Shown piece after piece: positions 1-7,576 of a stretch of 48,363 bases of DNA (position 1 is its first letter; every line of letters begins with the position of its first letter). The notes under the pieces are model-generated. The model saw nothing but the letters and a program-made list of their open reading frames with translations. It did not search any database and was not told the origin of the DNA. The position numbers and the translations under genes were made by a program. Origin of the DNA: Mastigocoleus testarum BC008 (GTDB lineage: Bacteria > Cyanobacteriota > Cyanobacteriia > Cyanobacteriales > Nostocaceae); assembly GCF_001456025.1 (NCBI RefSeq), contig NZ_LMTZ01000113.1, forward strand, positions 23,958 through 72,320. Direction: 5' to 3'.

Positions 1-13
1 CTTGTTTGTAATA

Positions 14-33
14 GCGCTTTAGCGCTAAAGCGC
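14..33. repeat. Perfect 20-bp palindrome
   Basis: GCGCTTTAGCGCTAAAGCGC is identical to its own reverse complement. It is GC-rich within an AT-rich spacer and looks like one of the dispersed palindromic repeats common between genes in filamentous cyanobacteria. No function is evident. Confidence 0.6.
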
Positions 34-187
34 GACTACTAGCCAAATACAGATATTTTATATTTATTTACATAGTTTACTTTTTTCTCGCCTACTTACT
101 TATCTTCAGAATTATTACTCTAAAAATACAAAATTTAATCGGCTTGGATAAAGTTTTGAACTTAGATTTTTTTCTGGAATAATTCCT

Positions 188-215
188 AGAGACGCTGCTG
201 TGACGCAACGTCTCT
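188..215. repeat. AGAGACG...CGTCTCT hairpin repeat
   Basis: A 7-bp inverted repeat, AGAGACG (188-194) and CGTCTCT (209-215), with a 14-nt loop. Related palindromes with the same GAGACGT-type arms occur at 17822-17844 and, in degenerate form, at 25099-25120, so this is a dispersed family in this genome. Confidence 0.5.
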
Positions 216-389
216 AAACTTTCTGAGGATAACTAAAAAATAGCTATACAGTTAAAAAAGAATACCCATAATTCTCGTACATGATAGAACGCGATGGATT
301 TTATGAAGGCAATTTTTCCTTTTTTTAGCTTGTAATTAGGTTTTTTCCCCGAATTTTCCTCAAATTTTCCCCAAAAGCAATGACTATTT

Positions 390-974
390 TTAAGCTTGCT
401 CCTGAGGGATTTGTGTTAATTGGGCTGCTAATTTTTCTTTATCTTGGCGACGTTTTTTCGCATAAAGTTGAATTGTCGCAGCCATTGTAATAATCAAACC
501 AAAAATTACCCAAACTGTGGCGTTTGTCGGTAGACTATTTTTAAACACAGCTAGCAATACAATCACCAATAGCATAACTGTGGGTGCTTCATTTAAAGCG
601 CGTAGTTGTTTGCTACCCCATTTGCAAGTATTTTCTTCTAGCTGCTTAATTAAGCGTCCACAATAAAAATGATAGAACAGTAAAGCAGCGACAAAACCTA
701 ATTTAGCATGCAGCCAACCCTGCTTTAGATACTCAGGTTGGGTAACTAATAAACCAATAGCACACCCTACAGTCACTACCATTCCAGGAGTGGTAATGAT
801 GTTATAGAGCCGTTTCTCCATAATTTGGTATTGATTTTTTAGGATGCTTTTGGCTGGTTCCGCTTCTTGCTCGGCTTCAACATGGTAGATAAACAAACGT
901 ACTAAATAAAATAAGCCGGCGAACCAGACTACCACACCAATGATATGAAATGCTTTAAACCAGGAATATGCCAT
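390..974 (-). CDS. hemJ: Protoporphyrinogen IX oxidase HemJ
   Basis: The 194-residue membrane protein matches the HemJ/UPF0093 family, which oxidises protoporphyrinogen IX to protoporphyrin IX in the haem and chlorophyll pathway of most cyanobacteria. About four hydrophobic segments are visible (near residues 5-27, 58-78, 88-106 and 130-170). The family N-terminus is present, with His10 and Trp17 in FHIIGVVVWFAGLFYL. The C-terminus is charged and cytosolic-looking. A strong Shine-Dalgarno (GGGGAG, read on the minus strand) sits about 5 nt before the ATG and supports the start. Length is normal for the family. The gene stands alone; the next gene upstream on the same strand is an unrelated GFA-fold gene 260 bp away. 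Confidence is high from overall pattern and length. Confidence 0.9.
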   Translation of the reverse strand: MAYSWFKAFHIIGVVVWFAGLFYLVRLFIYHVEAEQEAEPAKSILKNQYQIMEKRLYNIITTPGMVVTVGCAIGLLVTQPEYLKQGWLHAKLGFVAALLFYHFYCGRLIKQLEENTCKWGSKQLRALNEAPTVMLLVIVLLAVFKNSLPTNATVWVIFGLIITMAATIQLYAKKRRQDKEKLAAQLTQIPQEQA

Positions 975-1117
975 AAGTTCTCCCCTTGCTCAAACGCTCG
1001 ATAATTTTTGTTCTTTAATTCCTGCGAGTCATATCAATTAGGGTACGCCAAAATGCTTCACGGAAATTGCTGTTATTGCTGTTAAAAATATAAAGAAGTG
1101 CAAAGTTACGATTGATT

Positions 1118-1159
1118 TTGGTAATTGGTAATTGGTGATTGGTAATTGGTAATTGGTAT
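1118..1159. repeat. Heptamer tandem repeat (TTGGTAA)n
   Basis: About six copies of a 7-bp unit, TTGGTAA with one TTGGTGA variant, lie in the spacer between the GFA gene and hemJ. This is a short tandemly repeated sequence of the kind found in heterocystous cyanobacteria. Frames read through it give repetitive nonsense peptides and are not genes. Confidence 0.75.
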
Positions 1160-1240
1160 ACGCCCGCACTGCTAACGTAGTGAATAGTGTTCTTAGTCGC
1201 TTCCCAATTTCTAATGCCCAACTCCCAAGCATCAATTCTC

Positions 1241-1642
1241 TCATAACGTCTTCCTGGAACGCAGGTTCTGAATATTTTGCTCCCAATTTGCTCCATCAAA
1301 GGGTGTAACTTCGAAATCTGAAATCGGGTTTCCATCAAGACAACGTAGGTTTACATCAATACAATCTGGATGACTGCGGGGGATATAAAATGAGTGCACC
1401 CCACAAATTTTACAGAATTTATGTTTAGCGACACCAGTATTGAAGGTGTAAGTTGTTAAAACTTCTTCACCTTTGAGGAGAGTGAACTTATTGCACGGAA
1501 CAATTAGATGTAAAAATCCTTTTTTTTGACAAATTGAGCAATTACATTCATCTACTTGGTATTTTTCCACTGCGACTTTGAAGAGAACAGCACCACAATG
1601 ACATCCACCTGTATATATCTTTGGTTGGTTAGCACTCACCAT
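1241..1642 (-). CDS. GFA-family (CENP-V/GFA domain) zinc-binding protein
   Basis: A protein of about 133 residues with the glutathione-dependent formaldehyde-activating enzyme (GFA/CENP-V) fold. Near the N-terminus GGCHCGAVLFKV supplies the first zinc cysteines, CNCSIC follows about 20 residues later, and KHKFCKICGVHSFY gives the later CxxC pair and the usual GVxxFY ending. Family members bind zinc and most have unknown substrates; a role in formaldehyde or glutathione adducts is only inferred from the family name. The frame is open upstream to 1849, but homology to the family begins just after the ATG at 1642, and the upstream 69 codons are Lys/Arg/Leu-rich and look non-coding, so I chose the internal start. 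No strong ribosome-binding site is seen. Confidence 0.8.
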   Translation of the reverse strand: MVSANQPKIYTGGCHCGAVLFKVAVEKYQVDECNCSICQKKGFLHLIVPCNKFTLLKGEEVLTTYTFNTGVAKHKFCKICGVHSFYIPRSHPDCIDVNLRCLDGNPISDFEVTPFDGANWEQNIQNLRSRKTL

Positions 1643-2065
1643 AATACAAGTCTCAAATAAGGTTGCAATCGTTTTTAACCTACTCCTACGTAGTTTCAAA
1701 AAGCAAGATTTTTTGAGAAATTTATATCTTTGGGATAATAAACGTTTAAGTCTGCAGTTCCCAGCATTTAATTTACCAGTATTTAGCTGACGGCTTGGAG
1801 CATCCAATTTAGAAAAAGGTAACACAGTACAAAAATCTCTCTCATCCAAAGTGTAGTGCTATTTAGTTTTTAAAATATATGTTTTACTTCTCAGTAACTT
1901 AAAGTCTTTACCGTCGAAGCCTTGATGGTAGAGTATTTATGCTTGCGCCTTTAGTTTCTTGGAAAGTTAAAATATTCAAGTTCTTATTAGTTCAGAATCT
2001 ACCTTGGGAAGTCAAAATCACTAAACTTAAGTTAACTTAAATCAAATTCGAGTATAAATTTATTC
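1643..2065. other. Divergent intergenic region, GFA gene / ABC operon
   Basis: The spacer between the minus-strand GFA gene and the plus-strand ABC operon should hold both promoters. The only structure I can point to is the 14-bp palindrome at 2027-2040. No RNA gene is recognised. Confidence 0.4.
2027..2040. promoter_or_regulatory. 14-bp palindrome upstream of ABC operon
   Basis: TTAAGTTAACTTAA is a perfect palindrome ending 25 bp before the ATG of the ABC ATPase gene. Its position suits an operator overlapping a promoter or leader, but AT-rich palindromes also arise by chance. The regulator is unknown. Confidence 0.3.
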
Positions 2066-2815
2066 ATGTCGTCTAACAATCAAATAGCAGTTGAATTCCG
2101 TAATGTTACTCTAGTCAAGGGCAATCGGCCTTTGGTAGCCAATCTTAACTTCAGTATTAATCAAGGAGAAGCCTTGATATTACTTGGTCGTAGCGGTAGC
2201 GGTAAAACTACTACGATGAAATTAATAAATCACCTATACATGCCAACGGAAGGTGAAGTACTATTCAATGATATTCCAACTACCGAGTGGAATGAAATTA
2301 AATTACGAAGACAAATTGGTTACGTCATTCAAGAAACTGGTTTATTTCCCCATTTTACGGTAGAAAAAAATGTGGGATTAGTTCCGGCTTTGGAAGGCTG
2401 GAAACCAAAGCAAATTCAAAGTCGTGTTTCCGAACTACTACGGTTAGTTAGTTTAGAACCAAACCAATTTGCTCATCGATATCCCCATCAACTTTCTGGG
2501 GGACAACGTCAACGAGTTGGCGTTGCAAGGGCGTTAGCGGCAGATCCACCAGTATTATTAATGGATGAGCCCTTTGGTGCATTGGATCCCATTACCCGTT
2601 TGGAGCTACAACAGGAATTTCGAAGATTGCAGGAAGAATTGGGTAAAACCGTAGTTTTTGTTACCCATGACATCCAAGAAGCCTTTGTTTTAGCATCTAG
2701 AATTGCTTTGATGGATGAAGGAAAAATGGTATTTTTAGGGACACCAGAAGAGTTTAAGCAATCTAAACACCCAGAAGCTCGCGCCTTTCTTGAATGTATT
2801 GAATTTGCACTATGA
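2066..2815 (+). CDS. ABC transporter ATP-binding protein, osmoprotectant (OpuC/YehX) type
   Basis: This 249-residue protein is an ABC ATPase of the glycine betaine/choline/osmoprotectant uptake group. Visible motifs are Walker A GRSGSGKTT (residues 41-49), Q-loop QETGLFPH, signature LSGGQRQRV, Walker B VLLMDEP with the D-loop GALD, and switch His in VTHD. It is short and lacks the C-terminal CBS pair present in OpuCA/ProV proteins that sense ionic strength, so it resembles the YehX/OpuCA-short subgroup. It would power import at the inner face of the plasma membrane with the permease encoded next. The two genes overlap by 4 bp (ATGA), so they are translationally coupled. Substrate specificity cannot be read from the ATPase alone. 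Confidence 0.85.
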   Translation: MSSNNQIAVEFRNVTLVKGNRPLVANLNFSINQGEALILLGRSGSGKTTTMKLINHLYMPTEGEVLFNDIPTTEWNEIKLRRQIGYVIQETGLFPHFTVEKNVGLVPALEGWKPKQIQSRVSELLRLVSLEPNQFAHRYPHQLSGGQRQRVGVARALAADPPVLLMDEPFGALDPITRLELQQEFRRLQEELGKTVVFVTHDIQEAFVLASRIALMDEGKMVFLGTPEEFKQSKHPEARAFLECIEFAL

Positions 2816-3447
2816 ATAATTTTTTCTTGATTAAATATGGCTCAGAGATTTGGGAGAGCACTCTGGAGCACTTATTTCTTGTACTTGTTTCCATCGCTAT
2901 TGCTACACTAATTGGTTTACCTCTGGGTATTTTAATTACCCGTGAAAAGAATTTTCGTCAACCAGTTCTTGGAATTGCAAATGTTTTGCAAACTATTCCC
3001 AGTTTAGCGATGTTTGGTTTACTAATTCCCATACCTGTACTTGGTGGGATCGGTAAGGTACCTGCAATTGTTGCGCTCACCCTTTATTCTTTATTACCAA
3101 TAATCCGCAACACTTACACTGGTATATCCGGTGTAGATCCAGCAATTAGAGAAGCTGGAAGAGGTATGGGAATGACTGACAAAGAATTATTGATGCAAGT
3201 AGAAATACCCTTAGCAATGCCAGTTATTTTAGCTGGAGTTAGGGTTGCAACAGTAATTGCTATTGGTATTGCAACTATCGCTGCTGCAATCGGTGCTGGT
3301 GGTTTAGGGATATTTATTTTCCGAGGAATTTCTACAGTTAACAACGATTTAATTCTAGCAGGTGCTGTTCCTGCTGCTGGGATTGCCTTACTTGCCGATC
3401 TTCTAATTGGTGGACTTGAGAAAAAGTTGAAAGTTGGGAAAAAATAA
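2812..3447 (+). CDS. ABC transporter permease, osmoprotectant (OpuCB/YehW) type
   Basis: A 211-residue integral membrane protein of the binding-protein-dependent permease family. It has about five hydrophobic segments and the EAA loop that docks on the ATPase (EAGRGMGMTDKELLMQVEIP, about residues 118-137). This loop and the length match permeases of the glycine betaine/choline Opu and Yeh systems. Its ATG overlaps the ATPase stop codon (ATGA at 2812). A complete importer also needs a substrate-binding protein, often as the next gene or fused to the permease. No such gene follows here: 3448-4624 has no frame with a lipoprotein signal or OpuAC-like sequence. The partner is either elsewhere or lost. 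Confidence 0.85.
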   Translation: MNNFFLIKYGSEIWESTLEHLFLVLVSIAIATLIGLPLGILITREKNFRQPVLGIANVLQTIPSLAMFGLLIPIPVLGGIGKVPAIVALTLYSLLPIIRNTYTGISGVDPAIREAGRGMGMTDKELLMQVEIPLAMPVILAGVRVATVIAIGIATIAAAIGAGGLGIFIFRGISTVNNDLILAGAVPAAGIALLADLLIGGLEKKLKVGKK

Positions 3448-4624
3448 GTGGAACGGAAAACAGGGGATTATTGGAAGGGGAAAGAAGAACGATAAGTCGC
3501 AAACAATTAAGATGTTTGGCAGATAAATCGCATTTGCTGCTCACGAATTACACACCATAGGATTTCCCCTTCCTATGTTTTGTCTTGAGTTTAAATATAA
3601 TTAATTACTCTTAAATAATAATTTAAATTCTATTTTTATTACTTACTTATTATTGTGTAGATATTTACGAATTAGGTCATTAGAGGTTACCTAGCATAGA
3701 AATGTCTTTAAAAGATTACAGTAAACTGCAAAAACTTCCGCACAATTAATATAAAAAACAAATACTATTTTAAAGTTAGTTCAAAATTTTGGATATATTT
3801 AGGACTTACGCAAAATTAACGTAATTGCGTCATTACGAGCGATAGCGACGTATATGTCCTGCGGACACGCTGCGCTAACGCAAGAACTCTGAGATTGCTT
3901 CCCTACACTCCGTTTCGGTCGCAATGACAAATCTCCATTGCGTAAGTCCTGATATTAAATTAATACAAAAAGATAAAGTGTTTTAGTAAAAATTAAATAA
4001 TTTTTAAATTTATGAGAGTTTAGATTAATTAGCTATTGCTTCCATAGAGCAGACGACTGCATTATTTGGGATATCTGTACGTATAAAAAATGATAAAACA
4101 AAACCTAATTCTTTTACTTATTATTTGCCATGAAGGTATATTGTAAGATATGTCTGTAACGCTGTCATTTGCTGTGTTAAAATTATAAATAATTGAAATA
4201 TTTCGTTAAAATATTCTGCATAAGCATATTTATCAAATGCAGATATAGTTGGGTGCTTGTAATTTATCTTGTGATTGAATAGAGAAAAAGGATAGTCAAA
4301 AATATATTTTTTTCTCAATCATCTTTTTTCGGAAGAGTTTATTTAAGTAGTGAAGTACTTTAAAGAAAGCAAAAATATTTAATAATGTATTCGTTTTCAT
4401 CTTAATAAAATTCTATTTAAAAAATAAAAATTACATTGAACTCTATATTAATAGACTGGTCTAATTATAGATTACCAAATACTAAAAAATTTTCTGTGAA
4501 TAAAGCTATCAAACAAACTACTAGCAATTATTTTAATTTATTTGCTCCTATGCCTATCTGTATTCATATTATTTATACATTTGGGATTGATTTAATTGTC
4601 GCTCGCAGTTGTGAGTAACAGGTT
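3448..4624. other. Gene-poor AT-rich region of about 1.2 kb
   Basis: The region is very AT-rich, with no supported gene. Two short frames (4121-4318 minus, 4436-4618 plus) have no start-site support or recognisable sequence and I leave them out. The only clear structure is the MITE-like element at 3801-3950. The stretch right after the permease (3448-3560) has no binding-protein gene. Confidence 0.5.
3801..3950. mobile_element. MITE-like element with 13-bp terminal inverted repeats
   Basis: A 150-bp element is bounded by perfect 13-bp inverted repeats, AGGACTTACGCAA (3801-3813) and its complement (3938-3950). It has no coding capacity. The interior is GC-richer than the flanks and includes a second imperfect inverted motif (GTCATTACGAGCG near 3829 against CGCAATGAC near 3920). 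Termini of this AGGACTTACGCA kind are, from memory, shared by non-autonomous elements scattered in cyanobacterial genomes. A target-site duplication is not certain. Confidence 0.65.
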
Positions 4625-5581
4625 ATGGATATGAATGGTGAAAAACGCAGTCAACTACATCAAGCCATAATAAGTGCTTATCCAACACAAAGTAAATTGG
4701 CGATGATGGTTGATTTCAGGTTAGAAGAAAGTTTAGCAACAATAGCTGGAGAGATAGATCTTAATACAGTTGTTTTTAAATTAATTACATGGGCTAAAGC
4801 ACAGGGTAAATTAGAAAAACTAATTGAGGGCGCATATAACGAAAACCCCAGTAATCCAGAGTTAGAAAATTTTTATAGAACAGTTTATAGAGTAAAAATG
4901 CTGGAAAAACTTGAAGAAGAAAGAGACATAAACAGTAGATTATATCAAGAATTGGAGAAGGAGAAAAGCAAAAACAGACAATTGAATCGAGAACTTGAAG
5001 AAGAAAGAAATAGAAATCAAGAATTACATCGAAAATTTGAAGTAAAACTACACCAAAATCAACAAACTGAAAGTGAAATATATGAATTAAATCGCTCCTT
5101 AAGCAATCTTCTTCAAGCCCGTAAATGGGTAGAAGCAAATCAAGCAACCCTCAACATTATAAATACAACTTTAAATTATTTCTCTAAAAAAAGCCCGAAT
5201 GAATCTTTGAATGAAAGAGATATTTATATTTTGCCTTGTTATCTCCTATGTCAAATAGATCGAATGTGGCAACAACACAGCAATTACTGTTTTGGCTTAG
5301 CTGTTCAGCAAAGTATTTGGCAAGAGAAAAGATGCACTAACTTAGAAACACTTGGCTACTACTTAGGTTGGTATGATGCTGATACTAAAAAATGGCGATT
5401 GTTATCAGACCCAGCTTTCAGAGCAAAAGTTTGCTGTAATAAAAGAAAATATAAGGGGATTCTACCAACACTCTCTTCTAACTTAGAAGTTAATGCCGCT
5501 CTTATGCCCCATCTTATAGAAAAGCTAGAATTTTGCAGTTGCGATTTATGTTTTCCTAAGAAAACAGTTGAGAATAATTGA
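4625..5581 (+). CDS. EAD1 - coiled coil - GUN4-like domain protein
   Basis: A 318-residue protein with three parts. Residues 3-80 (MNGEKRSQLHQAIISAYP, then LAMMVDFRLEESLATIAG and VVFKLITWAKAQGKLEKLI) match the effector-associated domain EAD1, a death-like adaptor that links sensors to effectors in bacterial conflict or signalling systems. Residues 95-155 are a charged Glu/Arg/Gln-rich coiled coil. From about 160 to the end is a divergent GUN4 domain: LLQARKWVEANQAT, a DIYxLPC core, IDRMWQQHSNYCFGLAVQQSIWQ, then YLGWY and the ILPT strand. Classical GUN4 binds porphyrins and activates Mg-chelatase, but this copy is divergent and its ligand is unknown. The second Met (4631) is an equally good start. 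The HEAT-repeat gene follows 114 bp downstream on the same strand. Confidence 0.75.
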   Translation: MDMNGEKRSQLHQAIISAYPTQSKLAMMVDFRLEESLATIAGEIDLNTVVFKLITWAKAQGKLEKLIEGAYNENPSNPELENFYRTVYRVKMLEKLEEERDINSRLYQELEKEKSKNRQLNRELEEERNRNQELHRKFEVKLHQNQQTESEIYELNRSLSNLLQARKWVEANQATLNIINTTLNYFSKKSPNESLNERDIYILPCYLLCQIDRMWQQHSNYCFGLAVQQSIWQEKRCTNLETLGYYLGWYDADTKKWRLLSDPAFRAKVCCNKRKYKGILPTLSSNLEVNAALMPHLIEKLEFCSCDLCFPKKTVENN

Positions 5582-5695
5582 AGACCGAGAAAATTAATAC
5601 TAGATTTTCGCTGGATAATACTAAGACAGTAATAACGTAATGAAATTATTTAAAATAATTCTGATTATATTTTGCAGCGATTAAGGAGTTAGGTA

Positions 5696-7498
5696 ATGGA
5701 AGAACCTCAAAGTTCCCAAAATACCTTAGAATTTTTAGTTGAAGAGCAAACTTGCGTACTCAATTTAAATAATTCAAAAGATAGATATGAAAGACAAGCA
5801 GCAGCTTCTGAGTTGGGTAAGATAGTCGATTGGATTATTGAGAGTAAAGATAAAACAGCTTTCTTTGAGTTACTAAAAGCAGTTGAATCTTTAATTTACG
5901 CGATGCGTAACGATTACATGAAGCCAGTTCGCGATCGAGCCCGTGAGGTAGGAGGAACAATATATTATCGTCTGATGATAAAATACCACGTAGGAGAGGG
6001 TTTGGATTCTAAATTAACAAATGTTCTAAAAAAACTTCGACGGGCTTTGATACTAGCCGGAGCAGACCTAACTCAAGAAAAAAAGGAAGAATTAACAGAA
6101 ACAGATCCTGCAAACTTAATAAAAACAATAAATACTTCTGAAGATATCGATATGCGGGAGGCTGCTATTGAGAAACTAGGAAATTTACAAGCCCAAGAAG
6201 CGATCGCACTGCTTGTTGATTTACTCCGAGATGCTGCAGAAAACCCCGACATTCGAGCAGCAGGGGTAGTTGCTCTCGCAAAAATAACAACGCCTGAGTT
6301 AAATAACTATGAATTAAACAAATACAACGATATCATTAATGCTCTAATACAGGCTTTAAACTATAGCGAGCCGATTGAGAACGATAGTTTTGTACGTTTG
6401 CAAGCAGCAATTGCACTGGGTAAATTAATACCTTCAAAAGCCATAGATGCTTTAGAACAAGCTATTAAACAAGATAAATTTAGTAATGTGCGTGATGCTG
6501 CAAAAGATGCGCTCAAAAATTATATTCGAGTTCATAAAACATCTAGTAAGGACAAGATTAGAGTCTTTAGATATTTAGAGTTAGCCTACCCTGAGGATAC
6601 CAAACAACTGTCAAAAGAAAATTTTCCGGACTCCAAACTGATTAAAGAATTGAGTTCGGTACGAAATGTTAATTTTGACCGAATGACTGTAAACGAACTT
6701 ATTCAGTCCCTAAAAGACGAAATCAATACAGATGAATGTGTTACGATCGCTAAAATTTTAGGGAAAATGGGAGATCCCCGCGCATTAAAACCACTGATTG
6801 AAAAGCTAAAAGTATTAGAGCATGATTGGATTGCACGCAAGTATGTAATTCAAGCATTCGGCGAACTAAACATTCCCAGCATTCTATTGGATGAGACACA
6901 ACTAGTAAAAAATATTCTTGTCGAACGCTTGCGTAATGATATTATCTCTGATGTCAGAGATGCAGTAGAAAAAACTTTGCTGAATATATATATAAAAAAT
7001 GACTACAAAGATGCAGAAGAAGCCTTGCGGAAATACTCGAGTGACCCTTTTATATTGATGAATCAAATCGGTCAGACAACACATGATTCATCAAACTACT
7101 TTATTGTGGAAGCTGATACAGATGCAAGCAAAAAACTAAATCCTGTAGAGCAAAAAGAAGATAGTGATTCTCTAGCTCAAACAGAAGAAGACATTAATCA
7201 ATGTCAAAATAAAGATTTCAATCAAGAAAATATATATCCAAAAAACAAAGCATTCAAACCAGATAAAAATTTAGATTTTAAAGTTAAATTACTATTAATA
7301 TTCATATGTTTATTATTATCAATTTTAATATCATTCATCGGTCTTTATGCTATTGGAAATAAAAACTTATTAATATGGTTATTTATTATTTTTTTGTTAG
7401 GTTCTAATATTTTCTTAGGTTTATTATTGGTTTTTCTATTAGGAATTATCATTGGCAATGATAAAATTCGTGAGATTTTCAAGCAAATATATCAATAG
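5696..7498 (+). CDS. HEAT-repeat protein with C-terminal membrane anchor
   Basis: A 600-residue protein made mainly of HEAT/PBS-lyase-like helical repeats. Examples are MREAAIEKLGNLQAQEAIAL (about 150-170), IRAAGVVALAKI, VRLQAAIALGKL, NVRDAAKDAL and ILGKMGDPRALKPLIEKL. A low-complexity acidic linker (about 470-525) leads to one or two hydrophobic helices (about 530-552 and 557-586) and a short basic tail. This layout suggests a cytosolic scaffold tethered to a membrane. A good Shine-Dalgarno (AGGAG) sits 8-9 nt before the ATG. The gene lies 114 bp after the EAD1-GUN4-like gene and may share its transcript. No catalytic motif is visible, so a partner-binding or adaptor role is inference. Confidence 0.75.
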   Translation: MEEPQSSQNTLEFLVEEQTCVLNLNNSKDRYERQAAASELGKIVDWIIESKDKTAFFELLKAVESLIYAMRNDYMKPVRDRAREVGGTIYYRLMIKYHVGEGLDSKLTNVLKKLRRALILAGADLTQEKKEELTETDPANLIKTINTSEDIDMREAAIEKLGNLQAQEAIALLVDLLRDAAENPDIRAAGVVALAKITTPELNNYELNKYNDIINALIQALNYSEPIENDSFVRLQAAIALGKLIPSKAIDALEQAIKQDKFSNVRDAAKDALKNYIRVHKTSSKDKIRVFRYLELAYPEDTKQLSKENFPDSKLIKELSSVRNVNFDRMTVNELIQSLKDEINTDECVTIAKILGKMGDPRALKPLIEKLKVLEHDWIARKYVIQAFGELNIPSILLDETQLVKNILVERLRNDIISDVRDAVEKTLLNIYIKNDYKDAEEALRKYSSDPFILMNQIGQTTHDSSNYFIVEADTDASKKLNPVEQKEDSDSLAQTEEDINQCQNKDFNQENIYPKNKAFKPDKNLDFKVKLLLIFICLLLSILISFIGLYAIGNKNLLIWLFIIFLLGSNIFLGLLLVFLLGIIIGNDKIREIFKQIYQ

Positions 7499-7509
7499 AA
7501 ACAAAAACC

Positions 7510-7547
7510 AGTCCGATCATCCCAGAATTGATGATAGTGTTTGGACT
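7510..7547. terminator. Bidirectional terminator-like hairpin
   Basis: A two-tier hairpin lies between convergent genes: outer AGTCC (7510-7514)/GGACT (7543-7547), inner ATCATC (7516-7521)/GATGAT (7530-7535). It is followed on the plus strand by TGACTTTTAT. Position and shape suit termination of the HEAT gene, and perhaps also of the opposite gene. Confidence 0.45.
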
Positions 7548-7576
7548 TGACTTTTATATCCATTTTTATATTCATT

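Larger units (their letters stand above)
1..389. other. Intergenic stretch left of hemJ
   Basis: No convincing reading frame is visible. The stretch is AT-rich and holds two palindromes, listed separately (14-33 and 188-215). It lies downstream of hemJ, which runs on the minus strand. I see nothing else in it. Confidence 0.5.

Noticed and set aside
4121..4618. Two short frames, 65 residues (minus) and 60 residues (plus)
   Set aside because: They lie in AT-rich spacer, have no ribosome-binding site or known pattern, and look like chance frames.
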